Origin: an uncultured Eubacteriales bacterium
GTDB taxonomy: Bacteria > Bacillota > Clostridia > Oscillospirales > Oscillospiraceae
Assembly (NCBI GenBank): GCA_900554275.1
Contig: USGS01000017.1
Span: 1-25,390, forward strand
Direction of reading: 5' to 3'
DNA: 25,390 nt
The notes under the pieces were generated by a model. It was given only the letters and a program-made list of their open reading frames with translations. It was not told where the DNA came from and made no database searches. Each line of letters opens with the position of its first letter. Position 1 is the stretch's first letter. Position numbers and translations under genes: made by a program. Shown here one piece after another: positions 1-5,485 of this stretch.

Positions 1-334
1 CAGCAGCCAGCAGCAGGGAGACGCCGAAGGGTCGGCGCAGCAGCGCCACGTCCACCGCCGTGGACAGCCACGCGGCCGCCGCGGCCGCCGCCGCGCCCCA
101 GGGCGCGGCGGCGCGGAGCACACCGCGCTCCAGCAGGCCGTTTTTCCGGTGCTGGAGCAGCCCCATGCCCGCCGTGGGCAGGAAGTACAGCAGATTCACC
201 GCCATGGCGTCCCCCGCCGGCACGTCCAGCACCAGCGTCATGATGAGCAGCAGCAGCATGCCGCCGCCTACACCCCAGCTGGACAGAATGCCCGTGCCGC
301 AGCCCACCAGCAGAGGGATGATCCAGCCCGTCAC
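1..334 (-). CDS. TauE/SafE-family permease, half-size, second of a tandem pair (C-terminus cut by window edge)
   Basis: Integral membrane protein, 111 residues visible, running off the left edge. It is very hydrophobic, with an N-terminal glycine-rich helix pair (G-x-G-I-L near residue 14, then GVGGG near residue 22) as in one repeat of TauE/SafE permeases, which export sulfite, sulfonates or related anions. Full-length family members carry two such repeats in about 250 residues; here each repeat is its own gene. The GTG start at 334-332 overlaps the TGA stop of the upstream half (GTGA), so the two are probably translationally coupled and may form a heterodimer. The sequence includes a run of about eight alanines near residue 80. 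The substrate cannot be told from sequence. Confidence 0.75.
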   Translation of the reverse strand, partial: MTGWIIPLLVGCGTGILSSWGVGGGMLLLLIMTLVLDVPAGDAMAVNLLYFLPTAGMGLLQHRKNGLLERGVLRAAAPWGAAAAAAAAWLSTAVDVALLRRPFGVSLLLAA

Positions 335-684
335 AGCAGATACCGGACGCCGCCGTAGAGCAGAAACGCGGCGAACAGATACCGCAGCCAGCCGGCACTG
401 ACCTTGGGGAACAGCCGCCCGCCCAGAAGGCCGCCGATCAGGCCGCCCAGCAGATAGGGCGCGGCCAGCGTCAGGTCCACGCCCCGCCGCAGGACGTACA
501 CCGCCGCCGACACCACACACAGCGGCAGGATCACCGCCACGCAGGTGGCGAAGGCCCTGCGCTCCTCCAGACCGCACCAGCGCCGCAGCAGCGGCACGAG
601 GACCATGCCGCCGCCACCGCCGAACAGGCCGTTGACCACACCGGCCAGCACCCCGGACACGACGTAACGGGTCCTTTGCTTCAT
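331..684 (-). CDS. TauE/SafE-family permease, half-size, first of a tandem pair
   Basis: A 117-residue membrane protein with about four hydrophobic segments. The motif VNGLFGGGGGMVLVP (residues 17-31) is the hallmark glycine-rich loop at the start of a TauE/SafE repeat. Starts at ATG 684, preceded by a strong GGGGAGGTGA ribosome site. Its length is about half that of single-chain TauE proteins and it is followed by the matching second half with a 4-base overlap, an arrangement common in clostridia. It is probably one subunit of an anion exporter in the cytoplasmic membrane. Substrate unknown. The family assignment is fairly secure; the heterodimer idea is inference. Confidence 0.8.
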   Translation of the reverse strand: MKQRTRYVVSGVLAGVVNGLFGGGGGMVLVPLLRRWCGLEERRAFATCVAVILPLCVVSAAVYVLRRGVDLTLAAPYLLGGLIGGLLGGRLFPKVSAGWLRYLFAAFLLYGGVRYLL

Positions 685-712
685 GGTGTCACCTCCCCAT
701 CGCGTGTATGTA

Positions 713-732
713 GGTGCGCCCGAGGGCGCACG
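713..732 (-). other. GC-rich stem-loop without U-tract after the DUF1540 gene
   Basis: GTGCGCC and GGCGCAC pair around a CTCG tetraloop just past the DUF1540 stop codon. No T-run follows on either strand, so it is more likely an mRNA-stabilising or processing hairpin than an intrinsic terminator. Confidence 0.4.
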
Positions 733-735
733 GGG

Positions 736-930
736 TCACTGGCGCTTCTGGAAGCTCTGGCAGTCGGTGCACTGGTCCATGGTGGGGCGGCTCTCGTGAG
801 TACCCACCTGGATGGAGGTCAGGCCGCAGTTGTCCACATCCTGGCAGTGATGGGCGCAGTTGGTGACGGTACACTTGATGGAAGCGTTGGGGGTGCAGGC
901 GCACCCGTCGTTGGTGCAAGCTCTGTTCAT
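736..930 (-). CDS. DUF1540 domain-containing cysteine-rich protein
   Basis: A 64-residue soluble protein with eight cysteines. The second half, from C-T-V-T-N-C (residues 20-25) through the D-Q-C-T-D-C-Q-S-F ending, matches the DUF1540 pattern seen in many clostridia and bacilli, a presumed small metal-binding domain. Residues 4-12 add another Cys pair. ATG at 930 has a good GGGAGGAA site seven bases upstream. An intrinsic terminator separates it from mgtE and I saw no clear promoter in the gap, so it may depend on read-through or on an unrecognised promoter. Molecular function is unknown for the family. Confidence 0.8.
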   Translation of the reverse strand: MNRACTNDGCACTPNASIKCTVTNCAHHCQDVDNCGLTSIQVGTHESRPTMDQCTDCQSFQKRQ

Positions 931-953
931 GATATTTCCTCCCTGAAAAGATA

Positions 954-978
954 AAAGTCAGGCCGAAAGCCTGACTTT
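954..978 (-). terminator. Intrinsic terminator of mgtE
   Basis: Perfect 10-bp stem (AAAGTCAGGC with GCCTGACTTT) around a 5-base loop, followed on the minus strand by TTATCTTTT. It lies about 40 bases past the mgtE stop. Confidence 0.8.
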
Positions 979-1014
979 ATTCTTGCCCGCGGAACGGACG
1001 GCTATGCACGTTTT

Positions 1015-2400
1015 TTATATCCCCAGCAGCGCGGAGGCGAAGCTGAAATAGATCAGCAGGCTGGTGGCGTCCACGACGGTGGAGATGAACGGACTGGCCA
1101 TCACCGCCGGGTCGAGCCCCGCCTTTTCCGCCAGGATCGGCAGCGAGCAGCCCACGCACTTGGCAAACACCACCACGAACAGGATGGTCAGGCACACCAC
1201 CAAACACACCATGGGCGTGACGGCATCGTTGCCCAGCAGCATACGGTCCACCAGCAGCATTTTCACGAAGTTGGCCGCTGCCAGACACACGCCGCACAGC
1301 AGCGACACCCGCAGCTCCTTCCACAGCACCTTCAGCACGTCGGAGAAGTCCACCTCGTCCAGACTCAGGGCGCGGATCACCGCCGTGCTGGCCTGCGTGC
1401 CGGAGTTTCCGCCTGTGCCGGACAGCATGGGGATGTAGGCGTTCAGCACCAGGCAGGCCGCCAGGGCGTTTTCGTAGTGGTTCAGTATCATGCCGGTGAA
1501 CGTGGCGGAGAGCATCAGCACCATCAGCCAGGGCAGGCGCGCCTTCCAGGTGGCCAGCACGCCGGTGCGGAGATAGGGCTTGTCCGAGGGCAGCATAGCG
1601 GCCATCTTTTCGAAGTCCTCCGTGGTCTCCTCTTCGATAACGTCCATAGCGTCGTCAACGGTGACGATGCCCACCAGACGCTTCTCCAGGTCCACGATAG
1701 GCAGGGCCAGGAAGTCGTACTTGCTCAGAGCCTGAGCCACATCCTCCTTATCGTCTGTGGTCTTGGCCCACACCACGTCGGGGTCCATGATGTCCTCGAT
1801 CAGGTCGTCCTCGTCCGCCAGCAGCAGGTCGCGGACGGACAGCACACCCAACAGATGGCGGGTCGGGTCGGTGACGTATAGGATGTTGATGGTCTCCATG
1901 TCGCCGCCGATGCGGCGGATGCGCTTGAAGGCATCCTCCACGGTCATATCCTTCTTCAGGGACAGGAATTCCATGTTCATGATCGAACCGGCGCTGTCCT
2001 CGGGGTACTTCAGAATTTCGTTGATGGATTTGCGCATCTCCGGCGTGGCCTTGTCCAGAATACGGATGACCACGCTGGCGGGCATCTCCTCCACGATGTC
2101 CACCGCGTCGTCCAGATACAGCTCGTCCAGCACCTCGGTCAGCTCCGTGTTGGAAAAGCCGTTGATGAGCAGCTCCTGGCTCTCCGGCCCCAGCTCCACG
2201 AACACCTCCGCCGCCGTCTCCTTGGGCAGCAGACGGTACAGCAGGGGCATCAGCTCCTGCTTACCCTCCTCCAGCAGCTGGGCGATGTCGGCGGGCTCCA
2301 TGGGCAGGAACAGGTCGCGCAGCTCGGCGTAGCGCTTTTCCGACGCCAGCTGCTCTATCTCCTCCTGATAGCGCTCCAGATCCTCCTGATAATTGATCAA
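1015..2400 (-). CDS. mgtE: Magnesium transporter MgtE
   Basis: 461-residue Mg2+ channel/transporter of the cytoplasmic membrane. Domains in order: an N-terminal superhelical MgtE_N domain (about 1-130), a pair of CBS domains (about 135-260) that sense cytosolic Mg2+, a connecting helix, and five hydrophobic segments (about 285-461). The TM domain carries the family signature P-M-L-S-G-T-G-G-N-S-G-T-Q and a C-terminal D-P-A-V-M-A-S-P-F segment followed by an Asp that lines the pore in characterised members. The start is TTG at 2400, chosen because GGAGGGAGGG sits seven bases upstream and no in-frame ATG is nearby. Expression should be controlled by the M-box riboswitch directly upstream: high Mg2+ terminates transcription. 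Length and domains are normal. Confidence 0.95.
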   Translation of the reverse strand: MINYQEDLERYQEEIEQLASEKRYAELRDLFLPMEPADIAQLLEEGKQELMPLLYRLLPKETAAEVFVELGPESQELLINGFSNTELTEVLDELYLDDAVDIVEEMPASVVIRILDKATPEMRKSINEILKYPEDSAGSIMNMEFLSLKKDMTVEDAFKRIRRIGGDMETINILYVTDPTRHLLGVLSVRDLLLADEDDLIEDIMDPDVVWAKTTDDKEDVAQALSKYDFLALPIVDLEKRLVGIVTVDDAMDVIEEETTEDFEKMAAMLPSDKPYLRTGVLATWKARLPWLMVLMLSATFTGMILNHYENALAACLVLNAYIPMLSGTGGNSGTQASTAVIRALSLDEVDFSDVLKVLWKELRVSLLCGVCLAAANFVKMLLVDRMLLGNDAVTPMVCLVVCLTILFVVVFAKCVGCSLPILAEKAGLDPAVMASPFISTVVDATSLLIYFSFASALLGI

Positions 2401-2470
2401 GCCTGTTCCCTCCCTCCGTGCAAAACCTCATGCATGAACACATTTTCTGTTTTCCCGTGCTCCCGCACAG

Positions 2471-2509
2471 CAAAATAAACACCGCAGCGGCCTTATATGC
2501 CCGCTGCGG
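2471..2509 (-). terminator. Riboswitch-controlled intrinsic terminator in the mgtE leader
   Basis: Nine-bp perfect stem CCGCAGCGG/CCGCTGCGG with a 10-base loop, followed on the minus strand by TGTTTATTTT. It lies between the M-box aptamer and the mgtE start, where the expression platform is expected. Confidence 0.8.
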
Positions 2510-2534
2510 ATGATATGACAGCGCCGCCTGCGCG

Positions 2535-2695
2535 GCCGCTGGATTACCGTTACGAGCTTTAGCATCGCGGGGCAGTGAAGCTGCGTTAGATACCACCTTG
2601 GTTTCGATAGTACCTGCTCAAACCATCTCATGGTGTCTCCACCACTTCGCGGCAGCAGCCCATATCCCTCGCGGTAGCCTTACCTACCGGATAGA
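2535..2695 (-). promoter_or_regulatory. M-box (ykoK leader) Mg2+ riboswitch
   Basis: The minus-strand leader of mgtE carries the recognisable conserved blocks of the M-box in order: GGTAGGTAAGGCTACC (about 2675-2690), GGGCTGCTGCC, GAGACACCATGAGATGG, ACGCAGCTTCACTGCC and ATGCTAAAGCTCGTAACGG ending near 2545. This class folds around several Mg2+ ions and, in Bacillus subtilis, terminates transcription of mgtE when Mg2+ is plentiful. A terminator hairpin follows at 2471-2509 and mgtE begins at 2400, so the functional link is direct. Confidence 0.93.
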
Positions 2696-2717
2696 GTTTA
2701 TGCATTTCAATGCACCT

Positions 2718-2746
2718 ATGTTATGCCAAAAAGCGCCCTGTGTCAA
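2718..2746 (-). promoter_or_regulatory. Promoter of the M-box/mgtE transcript
   Basis: Minus strand -35 TTGACA (2746-2741), 17-base spacer, -10 TAACAT (2723-2718). Predicted start near 2711, about 20 bases before the M-box. Confidence 0.85.
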
Positions 2747-2757
2747 GGCGTTTTTTT
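2728..2757 (-). terminator. Possible weak terminator of the LysR gene, overlapping the mgtE promoter
   Basis: A-run, CGCC, nine-base loop, GGCG, then C and TTTTT on the minus strand, about 22 bases past the LysR stop. The GC part of the stem is only four pairs with A-T pairs below, and it reads similarly on the plus strand. The -35 box of the mgtE promoter lies in its loop. Confidence 0.4.
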
Positions 2758-2779
2758 ACGGTTTTTTTGCACAAACCCT

Positions 2780-3676
2780 CTACAGCAGCACCTCCACGTT
2801 CTCCAGCGTCCGCAGATGGTCCGTCAGCTCCCGCAAAAAGCGCTGGGCCGGGTCGGAAAGCACCTCTCCCGCCCGTGTCACCAGGTAGTTCACCCGGTCA
2901 GGAGGCGGCTGCGTAAAGCGGCAGGCCCGGCGCACCCGGGTACGCACCCGCTCCGCCGCGGCGATGGCCGGTGCGGCCACCCACAGGTCCTCCTCCTGGG
3001 GCAGGAAATCCGCCGCCTGCAGTGTGTCGGCATAGAGCAGCGGCCGCGCCCCCGGGCCGAACCACTCGTCGTGCCAGCAGATGAACTCCGGGTCCCAGGT
3101 GATGAGCATCTCACTCTCCACGTCCAGCGTGGCCGGGTCTACCGGGTCGGGGTATCGGCTGTTCTGGGCGGACAGCAGCAGGAACGGCTCCCGGAACGCC
3201 GGGCGCACCGTCAGCCGCTCGTGGAACACGGTATTGCTGTCGATAAACGCGAAATCCAGCTCATGGCGCAGCAGCGCCTGAACGATGTCCACGTCCCGCA
3301 GGGTGTGTATCCACAGGGACACCGGCAGCCGCAGGGACAGGAACTTCCGGTACACCGGCGGCAGGATATACTGGTTGGTGGTGTAGGTGGCGGCGATGCG
3401 CAGGTACTCCCGCTGCTCCAGCTCCGCCAGGGAGTCCGTCTCCGTAATGAGCTGCTGCCAGCGCTGGGCCAGCGTCAGGAACTTCTGCCCCGCCTCCGTC
3501 AGCTGGATGCGGCGCTGCCCCTTGCCCCGTATGAACAGCGGCGTGCCCACTCGCTCCTCCAGCGCCCGCAGGCGCATGGACAGCGTGGGCTGTGTGATGA
3601 ACAGCGCCTCCGCCGCGGCGGTCAGCGTGCCGTGCTGCACCACAGCCCAGAACGTCTCCAGGTCAGTCTTTGTCAA
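2780..3676 (-). CDS. LysR-family transcriptional regulator
   Basis: About 298 residues. The N-terminal winged helix-turn-helix shows the classical LysR order: T-A-A-A-E-A-L-F-I-T-Q-P-T-L-S-M-R-L (helix-turn-helix), then a dimerisation helix, then an effector-binding domain to the C-terminus. The target and effector are unknown. Start: GTG codons at 3688 and 3685 are in frame but lack a ribosome site. AGGTGG (3690-3685) sits eight bases before TTG at 3676, giving an N-terminus of the usual LysR length, so TTG is preferred; starting at 3688 would add four residues. A symmetric ATATTT-N7-AAATAT element overlaps its own promoter, suggesting autoregulation. The TRIC gene is divergently oriented and is the obvious candidate target (inference). 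Confidence 0.9.
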   Translation of the reverse strand: MTKTDLETFWAVVQHGTLTAAAEALFITQPTLSMRLRALEERVGTPLFIRGKGQRRIQLTEAGQKFLTLAQRWQQLITETDSLAELEQREYLRIAATYTTNQYILPPVYRKFLSLRLPVSLWIHTLRDVDIVQALLRHELDFAFIDSNTVFHERLTVRPAFREPFLLLSAQNSRYPDPVDPATLDVESEMLITWDPEFICWHDEWFGPGARPLLYADTLQAADFLPQEEDLWVAAPAIAAAERVRTRVRRACRFTQPPPDRVNYLVTRAGEVLSDPAQRFLRELTDHLRTLENVEVLL

Positions 3677-3718
3677 AAGGAACACCACCTTTGCTTAAGA
3701 GAATATCAGCTTCCGCTT

Positions 3719-3737
3719 ATATTTTATACAGAAATAT
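3719..3737. promoter_or_regulatory. Candidate LysR-type operator
   Basis: Perfect inverted repeat ATATTT (3719-3724) and AAATAT (3732-3737) separated by seven bases, containing a T-N11-A core as in LysR-regulator boxes. It overlaps the -10 and spacer of the lysR promoter and lies about 50 bases upstream of the predicted divergent start. Confidence 0.45.
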
Positions 3738-3749
3738 CCAATTTTACAA
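3721..3749 (-). promoter_or_regulatory. Predicted promoter of the LysR gene
   Basis: Minus strand -35 TTGTAA (3749-3744), 17-base spacer, -10 TAAAAT (3726-3721). Start expected near 3714, about 25 bases before the ribosome site. Confidence 0.6.
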
Positions 3750-3771
3750 GCCATTCTTTTTGTGCTACTAT
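3743..3771 (+). promoter_or_regulatory. Predicted divergent promoter overlapping the lysR -35
   Basis: Plus strand -35 TTTACA (3743-3748), 17-base spacer, -10 TACTAT (3766-3771). Its -35 occupies almost the same bases as the -35 of the lysR promoter on the other strand. It reads toward the TRIC gene. Confidence 0.55.
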
Positions 3772-3910
3772 ACAGCCGTGGTCAGGGAAGCCCCCCCTTC
3801 CCGCCGCATGAACCAAATTCTTTCTTTCTTCCTATTTCTCCCTATGCCGATCGGCAGGACAGGTCTTATGCCTGCCCTGCTTTGGCATTTTCAGGGGTAT
3901 TTTTGCACGC
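3772..3910 (+). other. Non-coding leader with two hairpins (possible small RNA)
   Basis: No ORF here has a ribosome site. It holds GGGAAG-CCCCC-CTTCCC (about 3785-3801) and an imperfect stem GCAGG-A-CAGG / CCTG-C-CCTGC (3854-3880) followed by TTT and, seven bases on, TTTT. This could be a leader attenuator or the end of a short RNA of about 105 nt. Confidence 0.3.
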
Positions 3911-3939
3911 TTTACAAGCTCCGCTTTTCCTGTTATCAT
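3911..3939 (+). promoter_or_regulatory. Promoter of the TRIC-type channel gene
   Basis: -35 TTTACA (3911-3916), 17-base spacer, -10 TATCAT (3934-3939). The -10 covers the ATG at 3938, which argues that this ATG is not the gene start. Confidence 0.7.
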
Positions 3940-3979
3940 GAACACGGTCCGCAGGGCGGACAGGAACGAGGATAGGATC

Positions 3980-4603
3980 GTGAATTTTCAGCTTTACTTT
4001 GAGATGATCGGCGTCGTGGCCTTCGCCATCTCCGGCGCGGCGCTGGGCGCGCGAAAGGGCATGGATCTGTTCGGCGTGGCCATGATGGGCATGACCACCG
4101 GCGTGGGCGGCGGCATCCTGCGGGATGTGCTGCTGGGGCTGACGCCGCCGTCGGCACTCCGCGATCCCCTGCAGGCGCTGGTGGGCATCGGTGTGTCGGT
4201 GCTGGTGTTTATTGTGTGGCAGCGCTCCCGCGCTGCGGCGCAGCACCCCTGGCGTGAGGCGCTGCTGCTGGTGGCCGACTCCATCGGCCTGGGCATTTTC
4301 ACCGCCCACGGCGTGGCGGTGGCCATGCGGGCCGGATACGAGAGCAGCGTGTTTCTGGTGCTGTTCGTGGGCGTCATCACCGGCGTGGGCGGCGGCGTGC
4401 TGCGGGACGTGTGCTGCACGGAGCGCCCCTATATCTTCACCAAGCACATCTACGCCCTGGCGTCCCTGGCCGGTGCAGCGGTGTGTATGCTGCTTTGGAC
4501 CTCCGGTCAGAACATCGCCATGCTGACCAGCTGCGCCCTGACGGTGGTGCTGCGCATCTGCGCCGCCGTTTTCCGCTGGAGTCTTCCGAAGGCCCGGCCA
4601 TAA
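3980..4603 (+). CDS. Trimeric intracellular cation (TRIC) channel family protein (UPF0126/YicG-like)
   Basis: A 207-residue membrane protein built from two repeats, each with the family hallmark G-V-G-G-G-(I/V)-L-R-D (residues 41-49 and 135-143), in about seven hydrophobic helices. The prokaryotic TRIC homologues form trimeric K+-permeable channels; the physiological role in bacteria is not settled. Start: GTG at 3980, with GAGGATAGG upstream, gives the usual N-terminus just before the first helix. An ATG at 3938 is in frame but lies within the -10 box and has no ribosome site. The gene stands alone between its own promoter and terminator, divergent from lysR. Length and motifs are normal. 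Confidence 0.9.
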   Translation: MNFQLYFEMIGVVAFAISGAALGARKGMDLFGVAMMGMTTGVGGGILRDVLLGLTPPSALRDPLQALVGIGVSVLVFIVWQRSRAAAQHPWREALLLVADSIGLGIFTAHGVAVAMRAGYESSVFLVLFVGVITGVGGGVLRDVCCTERPYIFTKHIYALASLAGAAVCMLLWTSGQNIAMLTSCALTVVLRICAAVFRWSLPKARP

Positions 4604-4636
4604 TCGGTCTTTTTTGCACCGTCGGCAATAATGCTA

Positions 4637-4674
4637 AGAAACCGTCACTTTGCCCAGTGGCGGTTTCTGCTTTT
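4637..4674 (+). terminator. Intrinsic terminator of the TRIC gene
   Basis: 13-bp stem AGAAACCGTCACT / AGTGGCGGTTTCT with one internal pair that is U-G on the plus-strand RNA, loop TTGCCC, followed by GCTTTT. It begins about 33 bases after the stop. Confidence 0.85.
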
Positions 4675-4686
4675 CACAATGATCGT

Positions 4687-4710
4687 CACGGTAATTCTCA
4701 CGTTAATTCT
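4687..4710. repeat. Tandem 12-base repeat upstream of the radC promoter
   Basis: CACGGTAATTCT followed directly by CACGTTAATTCT, 11 of 12 identical. It ends 13 bases before the -35 box, where an activator site or UP-like element would sit. Confidence 0.5.
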
Positions 4711-4723
4711 CGTCGAAAAGCGC

Positions 4724-4752
4724 TTGTGAGACAGGCCCGTATGTGGTATACT
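4724..4752 (+). promoter_or_regulatory. Promoter of the radC-uvrB operon
   Basis: -35 TTGTGA (4724-4729), 17-base spacer, -10 TATACT (4747-4752), about 48 bases before the radC ATG. I see no LexA-like palindrome near it. Confidence 0.7.
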
Positions 4753-4800
4753 GAGGTGTCTGAAATGCGGCGGTTCTTCCGCCGGGAAGGAGGGCCTCCC

Positions 4801-5475
4801 ATGGGTCTGCACGACGGCCATCGCCAGCGCTGCAAGCAGCGCTTTCTCCGCACGGGGGCGGAGGGCTTTGACGACCATCAGCTGCTGGAGCTGCTGCTGT
4901 TTTACGCCATTCCCCGGTGCGACACCAACGAGACGGCCCACCGGCTTTTGAAGCGGTTCGGCTCTCTGCAGGGCGTGCTGTACGCCGCCCCGGAGGAGCT
5001 GTCCGCCGTGGAGGGCATCGGTGAGAGCGCCGCCGTGCTGCTGCGTCTCACCGGCGACCTGTCCCTCCGGGCACGGAAGGCCGCGCTGCCGGAGAAGCTG
5101 CTGAACTCCCCGGGCCGGGCCGGCGCGTACTTTGCCGAGCTGCTGCTGGGGCAGAAGCGGGAGCTGCTGTACGAGGCGTGCCTGGACGGCAAGGGCAAGC
5201 TGCTCAGCTGCCGCTGCATCACAAAGGGCACAGTCACCTCGTCACCCCTGCAAATACGGCAGGTGGTGGAAAACGCCCTGTACTCTGGGGCGGACAGCGT
5301 GCTGCTGGCCCACAACCATCCCAGCGGCGTGGCGCTGCCCTCCCAGGCAGACATCGTGGTAACGCAGCAGGTGCGGGACGCATTGGCGCCGCTGGGCATC
5401 AAACTGCGGGACCACATCATCGTAGCCGACCGCGACTATGTATCCATGGCCCAGAGCGGCCTTTTGACGGACTAA
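4801..5475 (+). CDS. radC: RadC-family JAB-domain protein (UPF0758)
   Basis: 224-residue protein of the RadC family. An N-terminal helical region with a helix-hairpin-helix-like stretch (S-A-V-E-G-I-G-E-S-A, residues 68-77) is followed by a JAB/MPN metalloprotease-like domain (about 100-224). The metal-binding signature H171-N-H173-P-S-G with D184 downstream, and a candidate catalytic Glu at E125, are all present. Despite the name, a repair role for RadC is not firmly shown. ATG 4801 was chosen because AAGGAGGG lies just upstream and the family begins with the R-Q-R-x-K-x-R-F region; the frame stays open further upstream but without start signals. The stop TAA forms part of the uvrB ribosome site, linking the two genes tightly. 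Confidence 0.92.
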   Translation: MGLHDGHRQRCKQRFLRTGAEGFDDHQLLELLLFYAIPRCDTNETAHRLLKRFGSLQGVLYAAPEELSAVEGIGESAAVLLRLTGDLSLRARKAALPEKLLNSPGRAGAYFAELLLGQKRELLYEACLDGKGKLLSCRCITKGTVTSSPLQIRQVVENALYSGADSVLLAHNHPSGVALPSQADIVVTQQVRDALAPLGIKLRDHIIVADRDYVSMAQSGLLTD

Positions 5476-5485
5476 GGAGGCACGT

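Noticed and set aside
2428..2888. Short ORFs on both strands between mgtE and lysR
   Set aside because: They lie in the M-box riboswitch, its promoter and its terminator, and lack ribosome sites.
3670..3975. ORF reading plus from within the lysR start region to the TRIC leader
   Set aside because: No ribosome site at any in-frame start, and it runs across two promoters and the divergent lysR promoter.
3938..3979. Upstream ATG as start of the TRIC gene
   Set aside because: The ATG is part of the -10 box and has no ribosome site; GTG 3980 has both a good site and the family N-terminus.
4686..4800. LexA/SOS operator ahead of radC-uvrB or uvrA (8851-8927)
   Set aside because: No CGAAC-N4-GTTCG-like palindrome was found in either upstream region; only the tandem 12-mers are noteworthy.
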